A stretch of DNA of 64,000 nt, from the IMG/VR virus record IMGVR_UViG_3300032032_000001, positions 84,365-148,364 of that record; one strand, given 5' to 3'. Shown here piece after piece: positions 48,799-57,313 of this stretch. The stretch is from a virus. Positions within the stretch are counted from its first letter, which is position 1. Each line of letters begins with the position of its first letter. Under the pieces are notes generated by a model. The model was not told the origin of the DNA. It did not search any database and worked only from the letters and a program-made list of their open reading frames with translations. Both the position numbers and the translations under genes were made by a program.

Positions 48799-49124
48799 AG
48801 TCTCCTCTTGGCTGGGCAAGGGCCAACTTGTTTTACGACTTGTTGGAAGCTCCACCCGACCCAGGAAGCCTTCAGGAGGCTCTTTGCATACTCGTTTTCC
48901 GGTATCGGCAGGAGCAAAAATTTTATGGATTATTGGTTAATGCGCAAACAGAGCACAAGGATAGGGCAGAAAGTTTTGAGAAATACAAAGCCTCACTGTT
49001 TCCGTACGTGTTCAAGTCTGCACGGGACACCAGAGACGCCACCAAAGAAGCCCTCGAACGTGCGTTCAGGCTCGGCCCAATTGTAATTAGGCCACTTAAA
49101 AAGGGAGAAAATGCAAATGATTGA
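48789..49124 (+). CDS. Tail assembly chaperone, frameshift extension (T-like)
   Basis: The -1 frame continues the chaperone for about 111 residues: KWIESPLGWARANLFYDLLE then a helical, charged region (KFYGLLVNAQTEHKDRAES) ending LKKGENAND. It has no good start of its own (only a TTG at 48828), is protein-like from its very first codons and is in the correct frame after the slippery site, all as expected for a GT fusion. The full fusion would be about 350 residues. Confidence 0.75.
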   Translation, partial: KWIESPLGWARANLFYDLLEAPPDPGSLQEALCILVFRYRQEQKFYGLLVNAQTEHKDRAESFEKYKASLFPYVFKSARDTRDATKEALERAFRLGPIVIRPLKKGENAND

Positions 49125-49488
49125 GGTAAATAAGGGGGTTTTGGTTATCGGGCTCTCGAACACTATCTTGTTTGGCGGAGATACCACCACTGAGCTTTTA
49201 ATGCTCGATGTGGCCAGCGGGGAAGACTTTTCGCTGCCGCTATCAGAGGAGCAGGTTGAGTACCTGCTTACCCAAATAAGCCTTGAAGGTCTTCTAGACA
49301 TAGAAGAGCAGCCGCCAACTGCCGCGAAAGCGGAAGCCGAGTCGGATGTAGTGGTCTCTCCCACAATTGACAACGTGGAACAGGCTCGTTCAAAGCTTGA
49401 TGACCTTCTGAACAACAACTCGGGAGCGGATGATGCCCAATACGGTATCGATGCGCGTTCTTCCGCTGAAAAAACACCGCAACTTTAA
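49111..49488 (+). CDS. Unknown protein after tail chaperone
   Basis: 125 residues. A beta-rich N-terminal half (VLVIGLSNTILFGGDTTTELLML) and an acidic Ser/Ala/Asn-rich tail. Start overlaps the chaperone extension. It may be a tail-assembly accessory, by position. Unknown family. Confidence 0.6.
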   Translation: MQMIEVNKGVLVIGLSNTILFGGDTTTELLMLDVASGEDFSLPLSEEQVEYLLTQISLEGLLDIEEQPPTAAKAEAESDVVVSPTIDNVEQARSKLDDLLNNNSGADDAQYGIDARSSAEKTPQL

Positions 49489-50041
49489 CGAGTATTGGGT
49501 ATGTGCATCATGTGGACGACCGCGAAGAAAGAACACCCCAAAAAAGAAGCCCTGCCACCAGTGCAGGTCGTTGCTTCCTCCGAGAGTTCGGATAACACAT
49601 ACTCGCGGAGAAGGGGACAAGGCGCACGAGGACTCCAAGGTGTCCAAGGCGCTTATGACTGCGGCATCTTTTGCGAGAAATCGGCTAAAGATGGGGACCA
49701 ACACGTTCCCGTTAAGCCACCCATCGAGAGATTTTTTAGACCAAGCACAACAATTCGAGAAAAATACGCGGAGAAGAAAGTGGTTTTGCCAAGTATTCCT
49801 CCCATCCGGGACGTACGCGGGGGACCTAGATCGAGAAATATGCCTCTCCACGGTAATTCAGGAGGTTATAAGATACATGAGCGGTAAAAAAATGATGCAG
49901 ATCCGCATTTCAGCGGACTTACACAAGTGGCTAAAGCTACATGCTGCCAAGAATGACACTACGATGACTCAGATTATCATTGATTATTTGGAACGTCTTC
50001 GACAGAGATCTGAGAAGCAGGTCAAGGTGGACCAGATATGA
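49430..50041 (+). CDS. Zinc-ribbon protein with C-terminal ribbon-helix-helix domain
   Basis: 203 residues. CASC...CHQC near residues 25-45 is a zinc ribbon within a basic region. Residues 150-200 form a ribbon-helix-helix: MQIRISADLHKWLKLHAAK and then TMTQIIIDYLERL, the MetJ/Arc type DNA-binding fold. An internal ATG at 49877 with AGGAGG could give the RHH part alone. Probably a transcriptional repressor. Its first 59 bases overlap the previous gene in another frame. Confidence 0.65.
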   Translation: MMPNTVSMRVLPLKKHRNFNEYWVCASCGRPRRKNTPKKKPCHQCRSLLPPRVRITHTRGEGDKAHEDSKVSKALMTAASFARNRLKMGTNTFPLSHPSRDFLDQAQQFEKNTRRRKWFCQVFLPSGTYAGDLDREICLSTVIQEVIRYMSGKKMMQIRISADLHKWLKLHAAKNDTTMTQIIIDYLERLRQRSEKQVKVDQI

Positions 50042-50592
50042 CAAGTGAGAACGTCAAATCCCCGGATCAGGCGTCGTTGACACTGGCTGTCGATGAGATT
50101 GACCTTCCGGGAACGGTTGAGGGAATCTTAGGGGTACTCAAAAGGGTTCTGAGCAAGCCTTACATCCAATCCATACAACTGAAGTCTGAGCAGCCCATCA
50201 GGGTTGAGTGGTATAAAGACCTGTCTGACTCGTTGGGGATTGGTGACCCAGAAGAGGACCCTGATTCGGTCCTATCTAGAGTTGATTTGGAGGAGTTTAG
50301 CTCACCAAAGAGCCCTAAAGAGGTGGTGGTGGAGTCTATGCTGAAGCTGAACAACGCGGGGCTCCAGGCAACGCACTTGTTTGTTGGCTCGGTGGATTAC
50401 TTCAAGAACTGGTTAGAGCTTCCCGCCGTGGTTTCACTGCCAAAGTATGGTGACACTGACTACTACAACTTTATAGGGGTCCGCGTTGCCGAGGTCCCAT
50501 CACTAGAAGAAGACGTTGTTGTCGTAATGGGTGGCGTGGCCGCTGGCGTAGCAACCAATGAGATAATTAAAGCACTAAAAGTGGTCACATAG
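50038..50592 (+). CDS. Unknown protein
   Basis: 184 residues, start overlapping the previous stop (ATGA). Contains TVEGILGVLKRVLSKPYIQS near the N-terminus and EEDVVVVMGGVAAGVATNEI near the C-terminus. Mixed alpha/beta. Part of the rightward operon. No family is recognised. Confidence 0.6.
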   Translation: MTSENVKSPDQASLTLAVDEIDLPGTVEGILGVLKRVLSKPYIQSIQLKSEQPIRVEWYKDLSDSLGIGDPEEDPDSVLSRVDLEEFSSPKSPKEVVVESMLKLNNAGLQATHLFVGSVDYFKNWLELPAVVSLPKYGDTDYYNFIGVRVAEVPSLEEDVVVVMGGVAAGVATNEIIKALKVVT

Positions 50593-50607
50593 ACCAAGGA
50601 GAAGAAA

Positions 50608-51045
50608 ATGGCTAAGAAGAAAACACTCGAAAAGATTCAACTTGAGATGAAAGACACACTTGAGTCAATTGGCTGCATGGAAGTTGTTTCCGCGTCCAGC
50701 CGCAATGGGGACGTGCGGTTTCTATGCCGTGTCAACAACGAAGAGGTGTGGCTCAGAGTGCTTTCCGAGTACTTAGCCGCCGACACAGACTGGTATTCTT
50801 TTGTTGGGAAGAAATACTTCCTTAACAATGGCCGCCTCGTCTTTGGCTGGGTAATCATTCTTGAGTCTGAAGAGGTGGACAAGGCTGTGCAGGGTGCTCG
50901 AAAAATCATCCTTAAAGCTGCCGACACTGTCCAAAACAGGAGAGACGAGGCAGTAGAGGTGGGGAGCGGTGAGATCGAGGTCCCATTACCTTCCGGCGCT
51001 GGCTTCCAGAAGCGGCTACAGAACCGAGTAACCAACGTAAGATAA
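50608..51045 (+). CDS. Unknown protein
   Basis: 145 residues with AAGGAG. Alpha/beta N-terminal domain (KIQLEMKDTLESIGCMEVV; EEVWLRVLSEYLAADTDWYS) and a polar tail. Unknown, probably an assembly or accessory protein. Confidence 0.6.
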   Translation: MAKKKTLEKIQLEMKDTLESIGCMEVVSASSRNGDVRFLCRVNNEEVWLRVLSEYLAADTDWYSFVGKKYFLNNGRLVFGWVIILESEEVDKAVQGARKIILKAADTVQNRRDEAVEVGSGEIEVPLPSGAGFQKRLQNRVTNVR

Positions 51046-51055
51046 GAGGACTCAG

Positions 51056-51700
51056 ATGGGAATATTAGACCCTAATACAATAACGGCTGACTACATAGTC
51101 CAGGTTAGTACAGTTTTTCGACCTAAGACTATGAATAGGCTCGGGTCTATTAACCTGTGGGCCAAGGGCGGATGGTTCGGGCAGGCTGATGAGCTTATGA
51201 AATTCTGTGCAGCGAATGGTTGCATGGGGTTTCTCTCGGACGACTTCTCCCTGTCTGAGGCTGAAGCAGCCAGGATTGGTGACGACCCCTCAACGGTTGA
51301 GGTGGGCGACTGGCCCGCTGACCTACGACACAAGTACTTCAACTGGTTTGACCAACCGACCATGTGTCCTGTATGTGGGAACATATGTGTTCGTGAGCAG
51401 CTTCCCGATAGTTATGGATTTAATATGCCCACCATGAAGATTGCGGAGAGAATGTCCCAGTTCTACCACGCTCTTGGTGGCGCAGCCGACGTGTACATGG
51501 TCAGAACCAAAGAGAATAAGCTATTCCACAAAGCGCGAGAAGGCCTATACTCAGCCAACCATAACTTTTCTAAATACAAGAAGACCCTAGAGTCCGCTCG
51601 TGACCGGGATTGTGTGTATTACCCGCTGCGTAGTATTATCAAAGATACAACCGGCGGGGGAGACTTGGTAATCAGGTTTAAGGCGCTACTGGAGGCATAA
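51056..51700 (+). CDS. Unknown protein with Cys pair
   Basis: 214 residues behind AGAGGA. Cysteines C49 and C54 and a later CPVCGNIC (about 104-111) may bind zinc. Aromatic-rich, partly helical (HKYFNWFDQPT; RMSQFYHALGGAADVYMV). No family is recognised. Confidence 0.6.
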   Translation: MGILDPNTITADYIVQVSTVFRPKTMNRLGSINLWAKGGWFGQADELMKFCAANGCMGFLSDDFSLSEAEAARIGDDPSTVEVGDWPADLRHKYFNWFDQPTMCPVCGNICVREQLPDSYGFNMPTMKIAERMSQFYHALGGAADVYMVRTKENKLFHKAREGLYSANHNFSKYKKTLESARDRDCVYYPLRSIIKDTTGGGDLVIRFKALLEA

Positions 51701-52054
51701 GTGTCAAGGCACCTAAAAGACGTACTCGAAGAGATTGTTAACAAGCAGCATAAAATAGCTGTATTTGAGGACCTAATAGCGTATTTAGAGGATTACCTAC
51801 CATCAGATGTCTGCTTGACACCTGATGAGAAGTTAAGTGTAGAAGGTCCGTGTCTGGAGCCAGATGTCTCCTACGCGGTTATTGAGAATGTTATAGAGTT
51901 CTTGTCTAAAATGATGGAAGAGGAATCCAAGACTTTAGACAAGCTAAACAATATGGAGATGAAGCCCAATGAGCCAGCAAAACGTAAACCCCGAACAACC
52001 AAACCAAAGTCAAAGCCTGCCCCCAGGAAGCCAAGAGCAACAAAACCAAAGTGA
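51701..52054 (+). CDS. Helical protein with basic tail
   Basis: 117 residues from a GTG with GGAGG. Coiled-coil N-terminal part (LEEIVNKQHKIAVFEDLIAY) and a Lys/Pro/Arg-rich tail (KPRTTKPKSKPAPRKPRA). The tail is encoded in DNA that also codes the start of the next gene in another frame. Unknown function. Confidence 0.6.
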   Translation: MSRHLKDVLEEIVNKQHKIAVFEDLIAYLEDYLPSDVCLTPDEKLSVEGPCLEPDVSYAVIENVIEFLSKMMEEESKTLDKLNNMEMKPNEPAKRKPRTTKPKSKPAPRKPRATKPK

Positions 52055-52334
52055 GGCTATTGAGGTGCCGGAAATCGAAGAGATTTTCGGAAGACTCATG
52101 GTAGCAGAGCAGGTCGTCAGCGAACTCCTTAAGGGGTTTAGTATGGCAGGCCAAGCCGTGAACAGGCTTGAGAGTTTTACTTTTGTTCTTGTGAACATTA
52201 TCCTCAAGAAAGAGCTTGCGACAATCGAAGAGATTCGCGTTATGCAAGAAAATCTTATGGGATTTGAGGACTTGAATGAGTTCTGGGGAGTTGCTCCCGC
52301 ACCTGAAGAGCCTGCTGAAGAACAGGCGGAGTAA
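51969..52334 (+). CDS. Gln/Glu-rich protein with helical domain
   Basis: 121 residues. A Gln/Asn/Pro-rich start (QNVNPEQPNQSQSLPPGSQE) overlaps the previous gene by 86 bases. A helical core (IEEIFGRLMVAEQVVSELLK; FTFVLVNIILKKELATIEE) and an acidic tail follow. A later ATG at 52098 is an alternative start. Unknown function. Confidence 0.55.
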   Translation: MSQQNVNPEQPNQSQSLPPGSQEQQNQSEAIEVPEIEEIFGRLMVAEQVVSELLKGFSMAGQAVNRLESFTFVLVNIILKKELATIEEIRVMQENLMGFEDLNEFWGVAPAPEEPAEEQAE

Positions 52335-52432
52335 TATACAAACACACTTCGTCATATAGATATTTACGGATATAATTCTTGTAGATCTTGCGAGGTATAT
52401 TCGAAGTGTGTTTATTAATAAGGGAGCCATAG

Positions 52433-52783
52433 ATGGACTCGACAACGGCAATTAGTACTTTAGTTGGAGCCATCGGCGCGTTAGCCCCTGCCCTTCTCCT
52501 GATCTCCTCACACTACAAGAAGCTTCGTGACGAGGTGATCATGGCGAAAGCCGAGTTCACTACAGGAGTCACTATGCTGAAGCAGGAGTTCCACTCCGGC
52601 TTCCAGCTTGTTAATCAAAAGATTGCATCCTTAGAGAGGCAGATCTCGGACCAACAAAAGCATTTGACGAAGATCCACGACGACCATGTACGGCTGGCTG
52701 AAAGAATGGCTGTCGTTGAGACCAGATTGGGAACTATTGAGGGCGATGTTGTCTCGATAGAGAACAAAATGGCGAACGGGTAA
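52433..52783 (+). CDS. Membrane-anchored coiled-coil protein
   Basis: 116 residues. One membrane helix near 7-27 (ISTLVGAIGALAPALLLIS), then a coiled coil (residues 30-110). Holin-like or spanin-like topology, or a tail-associated membrane protein. Preceded by GGGAG. The rightward gap 52335-52432 holds a dyad around an AT-rich segment. Confidence 0.6.
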   Translation: MDSTTAISTLVGAIGALAPALLLISSHYKKLRDEVIMAKAEFTTGVTMLKQEFHSGFQLVNQKIASLERQISDQQKHLTKIHDDHVRLAERMAVVETRLGTIEGDVVSIENKMANG

Positions 52784-52842
52784 AACACCGGCTCTTCTTC
52801 ATACCACATGGTTGCTGCTATTACTTGTAATAGGGGTGACTG

Positions 52843-53079
52843 ATGGCTTACTCAAACTATTCCGGAAGATACGGCGGAGACCCTATTGTTCACCCTTGTG
52901 TAGGTGAATACGTGGAGGTCAAGCCTGGGAAACTTTTCGCAGGCTCCCGCCTGAAAGTTTTAGATGTGCGTGGTTACTTGTACTCCATCGGATACAGAAT
53001 CTACGTCGCTGCGCCTGATGGGATAGAGACGTGGTACTGGCCGTGGGATGTCATAGTCAGTGACCCGGAAACTTTATAG
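52843..53079 (+). CDS. Small beta-rich protein
   Basis: 78 residues, aromatic and Gly-rich with an SH3-like feel (VGEYVEVKPGKLFAGSRLKV). Ends the rightward operon before a terminator. Unknown function. Confidence 0.6.
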   Translation: MAYSNYSGRYGGDPIVHPCVGEYVEVKPGKLFAGSRLKVLDVRGYLYSIGYRIYVAAPDGIETWYWPWDVIVSDPETL

Positions 53080-53116
53080 CACCCTTCATGGTAATAAAAA
53101 TGTGGAGGTTAAGGAA

Positions 53117-53134
53117 GGGGGACTTTCGTCCCCC
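53117..53134. terminator. Bidirectional terminator
   Basis: GGGGGAC-TTTC-GTCCCCC hairpin between convergent genes. An A-rich flank on the left supports use in the leftward direction. Confidence 0.8.
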
Positions 53135-53140
53135 TCCCAC

Positions 53141-53464
53141 TCACCACCCCACGTATTCGTCCTCTGGACGGTTACGTTCTTTCTCCCACTCGTCTTCGAG
53201 GAGTTGCTCCTCGGCCTCAAAGTCTTTCTTGGTCTGCTCTTCCCAGTACTCTTCGAATCCCTCCCCGGAGAACTGGAGGTGTACAAGAATTGCACCAAAC
53301 CCCATACCGAGCAGACCCCCCTCAAACCAGGGGCGCTGGATAACGAAAGACATCGCTACCCCAAAGATACCGACCCCAACCACTACAGTTGAGATAGCAA
53401 AGAACGTTGACCAGAAACGGTATGACTTATACCGCGATTCGACCTCTTCATTGTCGTAGTACAT
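53141..53464 (-). CDS. Two-helix membrane protein with acidic C-terminal coil
   Basis: 107 residues. Two membrane helices (about 18-38 and 48-62) and a charged helical cytoplasmic tail (WEEQTKKDFEAEEQLLEDEW). Could be a superinfection or holin-related protein; nothing specific is seen. Confidence 0.6.
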   Translation of the reverse strand: MYYDNEEVESRYKSYRFWSTFFAISTVVVGVGIFGVAMSFVIQRPWFEGGLLGMGFGAILVHLQFSGEGFEEYWEEQTKKDFEAEEQLLEDEWEKERNRPEDEYVGW

Positions 53465-53547
53465 AGTTGCCTCCTTCTGGCAGTGTTATCTGTCTGAGGG
53501 CATCCTTTCCCTCAAGTATCTTATATCTAAATTAGGGTGCTGTCTTG

Positions 53548-54063
53548 CTAATGTACAGTAGGGTTGAGGAGCCACATAGCATTACGCAGGAAGAAATCCT
53601 CATTTGACTCATCCCCTGTAGGCCTAACATGCTCCAAAGAGTCGATTACCCGATCATCCTTCGCGGATAATATGGCCTTTAACTCGTGAGGATTCTTGCA
53701 AGCACGTCTTCTACAGAACAGCGTCACACGCGGCACAGGGTCTTGTCCCGGTATAGCTTCATCTATCTCATCCTCCTCAGGGTCGTCAAACTCTTCGTAA
53801 GACGAGACGAGTCTACGAAGCTCCTCGAAGGTGGGAGGGTCAATATCCATCCCATAAAAAAGAAGACGGTCTCCGTGGGACATAGATAGGTACATGGTGT
53901 CAGAGCCGGGTTCCGCCCCTTCCATCTTTATGTATTCTGCGGAGAACTTTTTCCCGGTGATCCCCATCCCCAGAGGTGCCACAGTCTCAAGAGTGTAGTC
54001 GTGTATGTCTCTAAGGATTAGTTCTCTCGGATCACCAAACATGTGGGCCTCCATGTAATTCAT
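53548..54063 (-). CDS. Unknown protein
   Basis: 171 residues, acidic (FDDPEEDEIDEAIPGQD), with a helical C-terminal domain (CKNPHELKAILSAKDDRVID). No known family. Preceded by AGGGCC. Confidence 0.55.
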   Translation of the reverse strand: MNYMEAHMFGDPRELILRDIHDYTLETVAPLGMGITGKKFSAEYIKMEGAEPGSDTMYLSMSHGDRLLFYGMDIDPPTFEELRRLVSSYEEFDDPEEDEIDEAIPGQDPVPRVTLFCRRRACKNPHELKAILSAKDDRVIDSLEHVRPTGDESNEDFFLRNAMWLLNPTVH

Positions 54064-54087
54064 GTTAGGCCCTTATTATATGGTAAT

Positions 54088-54114
54088 AAAAGGGGGCACA
54101 TGGTACCCCCTTTT
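54088..54114. terminator. Bidirectional terminator
   Basis: AAAAGGGGG-CACATGGTA-CCCCCTTTT, nearly symmetric with A-run and T-run, between the genes ending at 54124 and starting at 54063 on the same minus strand. It probably terminates the 54124 gene. Confidence 0.8.
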
Positions 54115-54123
54115 GAAGAATCG

Positions 54124-54408
54124 CTACTGCTTAGCTTCTTCTCCATCTTCTACTTTTTTACGACTCTCGGCCTCCTCTTTGGCCACGAAAGCCACGGTCT
54201 CATCTGGACCATATTTCTCAAGAAGGTAGCTCAGGTAGTCAGCGTTTCCGCCGATCCCAAGCTTGGTTTTACGCAGTGCGTTACTCTCTTCAGTTGCCAT
54301 AGCAAGTCTCCCAATGTTGGTTGATAAAGCTTCCACAGTTCTAATAATATGTGGAAGCGTTGAACTCATAAAGTTTTGTGCGGTAGCCGCGTTTGCCCAC
54401 CATCCCAT
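54124..54408 (-). CDS. Unknown helical protein
   Basis: 94 residues, helical, with acidic tail (SRKKVEDGEEAKQ). N-terminal MGWWANAATAQNFMSSTLPH may be membrane-associated. Preceded by GGAGG and the 54450 promoter. Unknown function. Confidence 0.6.
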   Translation of the reverse strand: MGWWANAATAQNFMSSTLPHIIRTVEALSTNIGRLAMATEESNALRKTKLGIGGNADYLSYLLEKYGPDETVAFVAKEEAESRKKVEDGEEAKQ

Positions 54409-54449
54409 GTATCTCCTCCTTCACGGTAATATTCTAGGTTAACAAAAGC

Positions 54450-54458
54450 CTTATACCA
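54450..54458 (-). promoter_or_regulatory. Extended -10 promoter TGGTATAAG
   Basis: Leftward TTGATGGTATAAG, same core as elements at 32922 and 35621. It drives the gene at 54408. Confidence 0.55.
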
Positions 54459-54550
54459 TCAACCAGAACTGCCTTTGCAAAGAGCATCCTTCCTCATACT
54501 TATTAGTAAACGCTAGTATTAGTAATACCTCGAAGCTTGAGGCAGGAGAG

Positions 54551-54910
54551 ATGAAATGCGAATCTAACACTGCCGTGATTTTGATTCACGTGCTTAATTT
54601 CTTCGACGGCCTTCTAACGCTTTACGCTGTTAGTTTAGGGGTACTGGAAGTCAATCCACTGATGCGTTGGGCCTTAGGGCTCGGCCCACTTTGGTTTTTA
54701 TTCGTTAAGGTCGGGGTGGTTTCCACCGGGCTTTATTTTTTGGACAAACAGCTTGAGGGATCTAAGCGCAAGATATTTTTATTACTACTAGCAGCATACG
54801 CCCTCGTAATAGCGTGGCATGTATTCGGTGTGCTCCTTCTCTATAACTTGCTCCCACCATCGACATCTCAGGCTGTCGGTATCCTAATGGGGAAGGGTTA
54901 TGAATTTTAG
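54551..54910 (+). CDS. DUF5658-type membrane protein
   Basis: 119 residues with three or four membrane helices. The N-terminal LNFFDGLLTLYAVSLGVLEV-NPLM follows the DUF5658 pattern (D-x-L-T-x-x-x...E-x-NP). Function unknown; found widely in bacteria and some phages. The GGAGAG site is close to the ATG. It overlaps the lipoprotein gene by 11 bases, suggesting the two envelope proteins are made together. Confidence 0.75.
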   Translation: MKCESNTAVILIHVLNFFDGLLTLYAVSLGVLEVNPLMRWALGLGPLWFLFVKVGVVSTGLYFLDKQLEGSKRKIFLLLLAAYALVIAWHVFGVLLLYNLLPPSTSQAVGILMGKGYEF

Positions 54911-57032
54911 TCATGCTCACCGTCTTTTTCTTTTTGTTATTCCTTTCTGGGTTATGTCTTGTAATGCCCCTCATGGAGAGGCAACCGACGCAAGTGGTTC
55001 GCCGAGACTCCTACTCGACGCGGAAGAGGTCCCAATTATTGGTGACGACGCAGGAAGTGACTCCGACGAGGAATCCTGCCTACCCCATTGCGGAGAAGAG
55101 TATGAGTACCAGCAGCGATGCTGGAAAATCGAGATGTTCTTCTGCACACCTGATGGAGACTTACCCGGGGGAGATCCATCTATCCACATGCAAGCCATCA
55201 TTATCGATAAGTGCGACGCGGAGGGGAATCCGTGCGTACCAGAGTATCCAAACGACCCCGACTGCCCGTGGCAAATCATCGACATGGGAGAGTGCGAAGG
55301 GTGGCTCGAATGTGACCCCACCAACCCAGACGAACAGCTCCAAGAGGACGTACCCTGCCAAGACGTGGACGAACAGGGAAATGAGTACTACGGAACCCAG
55401 GACATCGTCTGTGAGAAGGGTCAGCTTATCGCAGGACCATGTGAACCCTGTAGTGAGGAGATCTGTGACGCTATTGACAACGACTGCGACGGAATCGTGG
55501 ACGAGGGACTATATCCTTGCTCAAGTGAATGCGGAGAGGGAGAGGCTGTTTGCATCGAAGGGGAACTATTCTTCTGTACCGCACCAGAGCCCGAAGAAGA
55601 GATATGTGACTACGAAGACAACGATTGCGACGGCCTTGTGGATGAGGGTCAGCGCAATGCTTGCGATGAGTGCGGTGGTGTCCCTGCTGATATATGCAAT
55701 GGGCTAGACGATGACTGTGATGGAGAGATAGACGAGGACCTCATACAAGCGTGTGAGACCCTTTGCGAAGCGGGGTTCCAAAGTTGCGTAGGTGGGCAAT
55801 GGGGACCCTGCTCCGCACAAGCCCCACTAGACGAACAGTGCAACGGGTTCGACGATGATTGCAACGGCCTAGTTGATGATGGGCTAATGTGTGAGTGTAG
55901 TCCCGAGGACATAGGAACACTGGTCCCGTGCATGGAGGACCCTCTGGTTTGCGGTCAGGGGTTTAAGACATGTGAATGCTTGGATCCCATGTGCTTTCAG
56001 ACAGCGATGACACCGTGCAAGGCGGCCTGTTACTACATACCGCAGCAGCAGGGGATCTGTGATGAAGTCTTAGGACTTATCCTGCCAGAGACGTGTAATA
56101 ACTGGGACGATAACTGTAACCAACTGACTGACGAAGATCTTGTTACAGGGTGCTACTCCGGACCACCCGGCACCGCGAACGTTGGTATCTGCCTCCCTGG
56201 GGAGGTTACCTGTGTAGCTGGCCAGTGGGGGAGCTACCTAGATCCAGACACGCCAGCAGACTTCATACCAGACCTTTGTTACGGAGAAGTCCTTCCCCTT
56301 CCAGAAGATATATGCAACGGCGCTGATGATAATTGCGACGGCATTATTGAAGAGGAGATGGAGCCAACCGACATCGTTTTCATTATCGATGGGTCAGGCT
56401 CAATGTCTGACAGTATTGACGCCGTCATTAACTCTTTGACGCAGTTTGCCGCCAACTACTCTGACGCTGAAGTCATTCAGTGGGGCCTCGTTGTCGGACC
56501 AATGGATGACGAGCAACTGGTCGCGGTTCAGAACCTCGCCCCATTCATGCAATTTATGCAAGCACTAATAAACCTGCCACCGGACGTTGGGAGTTCTGGT
56601 GGTAACGAGATGCTCTACGATGCGCTCTACTTAGTGCTCCATAACCTAATCGACGCAAATGATCTACCACATAGCATTGCAGACCTTGCGTGGAACCCTG
56701 GGGTCGGTGGGTCTGTTCCGCCCGCCCCACAATTTTCCTTTAACTGGCGTGATGATGCTCATCACGTAGTTGTGGTTTTCACAGATGAGCCTGGGCAAAG
56801 CTATGTAACGCCCGAGGTTACACAACAAAACATATTAGATGTCTTGCTGCTTATTGACGATGTCAATGTGTATGCCTTCACGACACCGATGACTATGGAA
56901 AACGCGGCCCTTTCAGAGAATGGGTGGCTACCCGTCTGCGTAAACGGCGGCTGGTACGAGCTATCGAGCGGTATTGAGGACATGTACACAGATCTTACGG
57001 AGGTAATTGATGAGACAGTGTGTGGTGACTAG
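54900..57032 (+). CDS. Lipoprotein with six MopE-type repeats and a von Willebrand A domain
   Basis: 710 residues. A lipoprotein signal (FLFVIPFWVMSCN) puts it on a membrane. Residues 180-500 carry about six copies of a Cys/Asp repeat (EEICDAIDNDCDGIVDEG and variants, at about 189, 235, 266, 311, 398 and 471), the putative metal-binding motif of MopE-type surface proteins common in Myxococcota and related bacteria. Residues 495-700 form a vWA domain with an intact MIDAS DGSGSMS (about 499) and FTDEPG (about 628), used for adhesion or metal-dependent binding. Such a protein on an infected cell could alter attachment or superinfection; function is inferred. The gene has the look of host-derived DNA. 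Confidence 0.85.
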   Translation: MNFSHAHRLFLFVIPFWVMSCNAPHGEATDASGSPRLLLDAEEVPIIGDDAGSDSDEESCLPHCGEEYEYQQRCWKIEMFFCTPDGDLPGGDPSIHMQAIIIDKCDAEGNPCVPEYPNDPDCPWQIIDMGECEGWLECDPTNPDEQLQEDVPCQDVDEQGNEYYGTQDIVCEKGQLIAGPCEPCSEEICDAIDNDCDGIVDEGLYPCSSECGEGEAVCIEGELFFCTAPEPEEEICDYEDNDCDGLVDEGQRNACDECGGVPADICNGLDDDCDGEIDEDLIQACETLCEAGFQSCVGGQWGPCSAQAPLDEQCNGFDDDCNGLVDDGLMCECSPEDIGTLVPCMEDPLVCGQGFKTCECLDPMCFQTAMTPCKAACYYIPQQQGICDEVLGLILPETCNNWDDNCNQLTDEDLVTGCYSGPPGTANVGICLPGEVTCVAGQWGSYLDPDTPADFIPDLCYGEVLPLPEDICNGADDNCDGIIEEEMEPTDIVFIIDGSGSMSDSIDAVINSLTQFAANYSDAEVIQWGLVVGPMDDEQLVAVQNLAPFMQFMQALINLPPDVGSSGGNEMLYDALYLVLHNLIDANDLPHSIADLAWNPGVGGSVPPAPQFSFNWRDDAHHVVVVFTDEPGQSYVTPEVTQQNILDVLLLIDDVNVYAFTTPMTMENAALSENGWLPVCVNGGWYELSSGIEDMYTDLTEVIDETVCGD

Positions 57033-57034
57033 AG

Positions 57035-57313
57035 ATGGATGCAAAAATTTATGGCGCAGGAGAGAACCCTAAGGTGTTCGGAAGGGGCACGAGAGTTCGT
57101 TTGCGTAGAGATCTACGAGTGAGCAAACCCATGCCAAACGGAGTCATGGAGGAATCAGTGATACGCAAGGGAGAGAAGGGGACCATAGAATCTGTTTTCC
57201 CCTACCGCGTAATACAGATGGATGATGGGTCCGAACTCAAGCTGCATAGAAGCATAAAACTTGTGGACGAGCTAGAGATCGTGGTCGAGAGAGGAAAGCT
57301 TAGACTTGTCTGA
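57035..57313 (+). CDS. Small SH3-like protein
   Basis: 92 residues, basic, beta-rich (RVRLRRDLRVSKPMPNG; EKGTIESVFPYRVIQMDDGS), suggesting an SH3/KOW barrel. Starts three bases after the lipoprotein stop. Unknown function. Confidence 0.55.
   Translation: MDAKIYGAGENPKVFGRGTRVRLRRDLRVSKPMPNGVMEESVIRKGEKGTIESVFPYRVIQMDDGSELKLHRSIKLVDELEIVVERGKLRLV

Noticed and set aside
49495-49887. 130-residue frame overlapping the zinc-ribbon/RHH gene
   Set aside because: The other frame encodes the zinc ribbon and the ribbon-helix-helix domain; this frame has no motif. Shadow.
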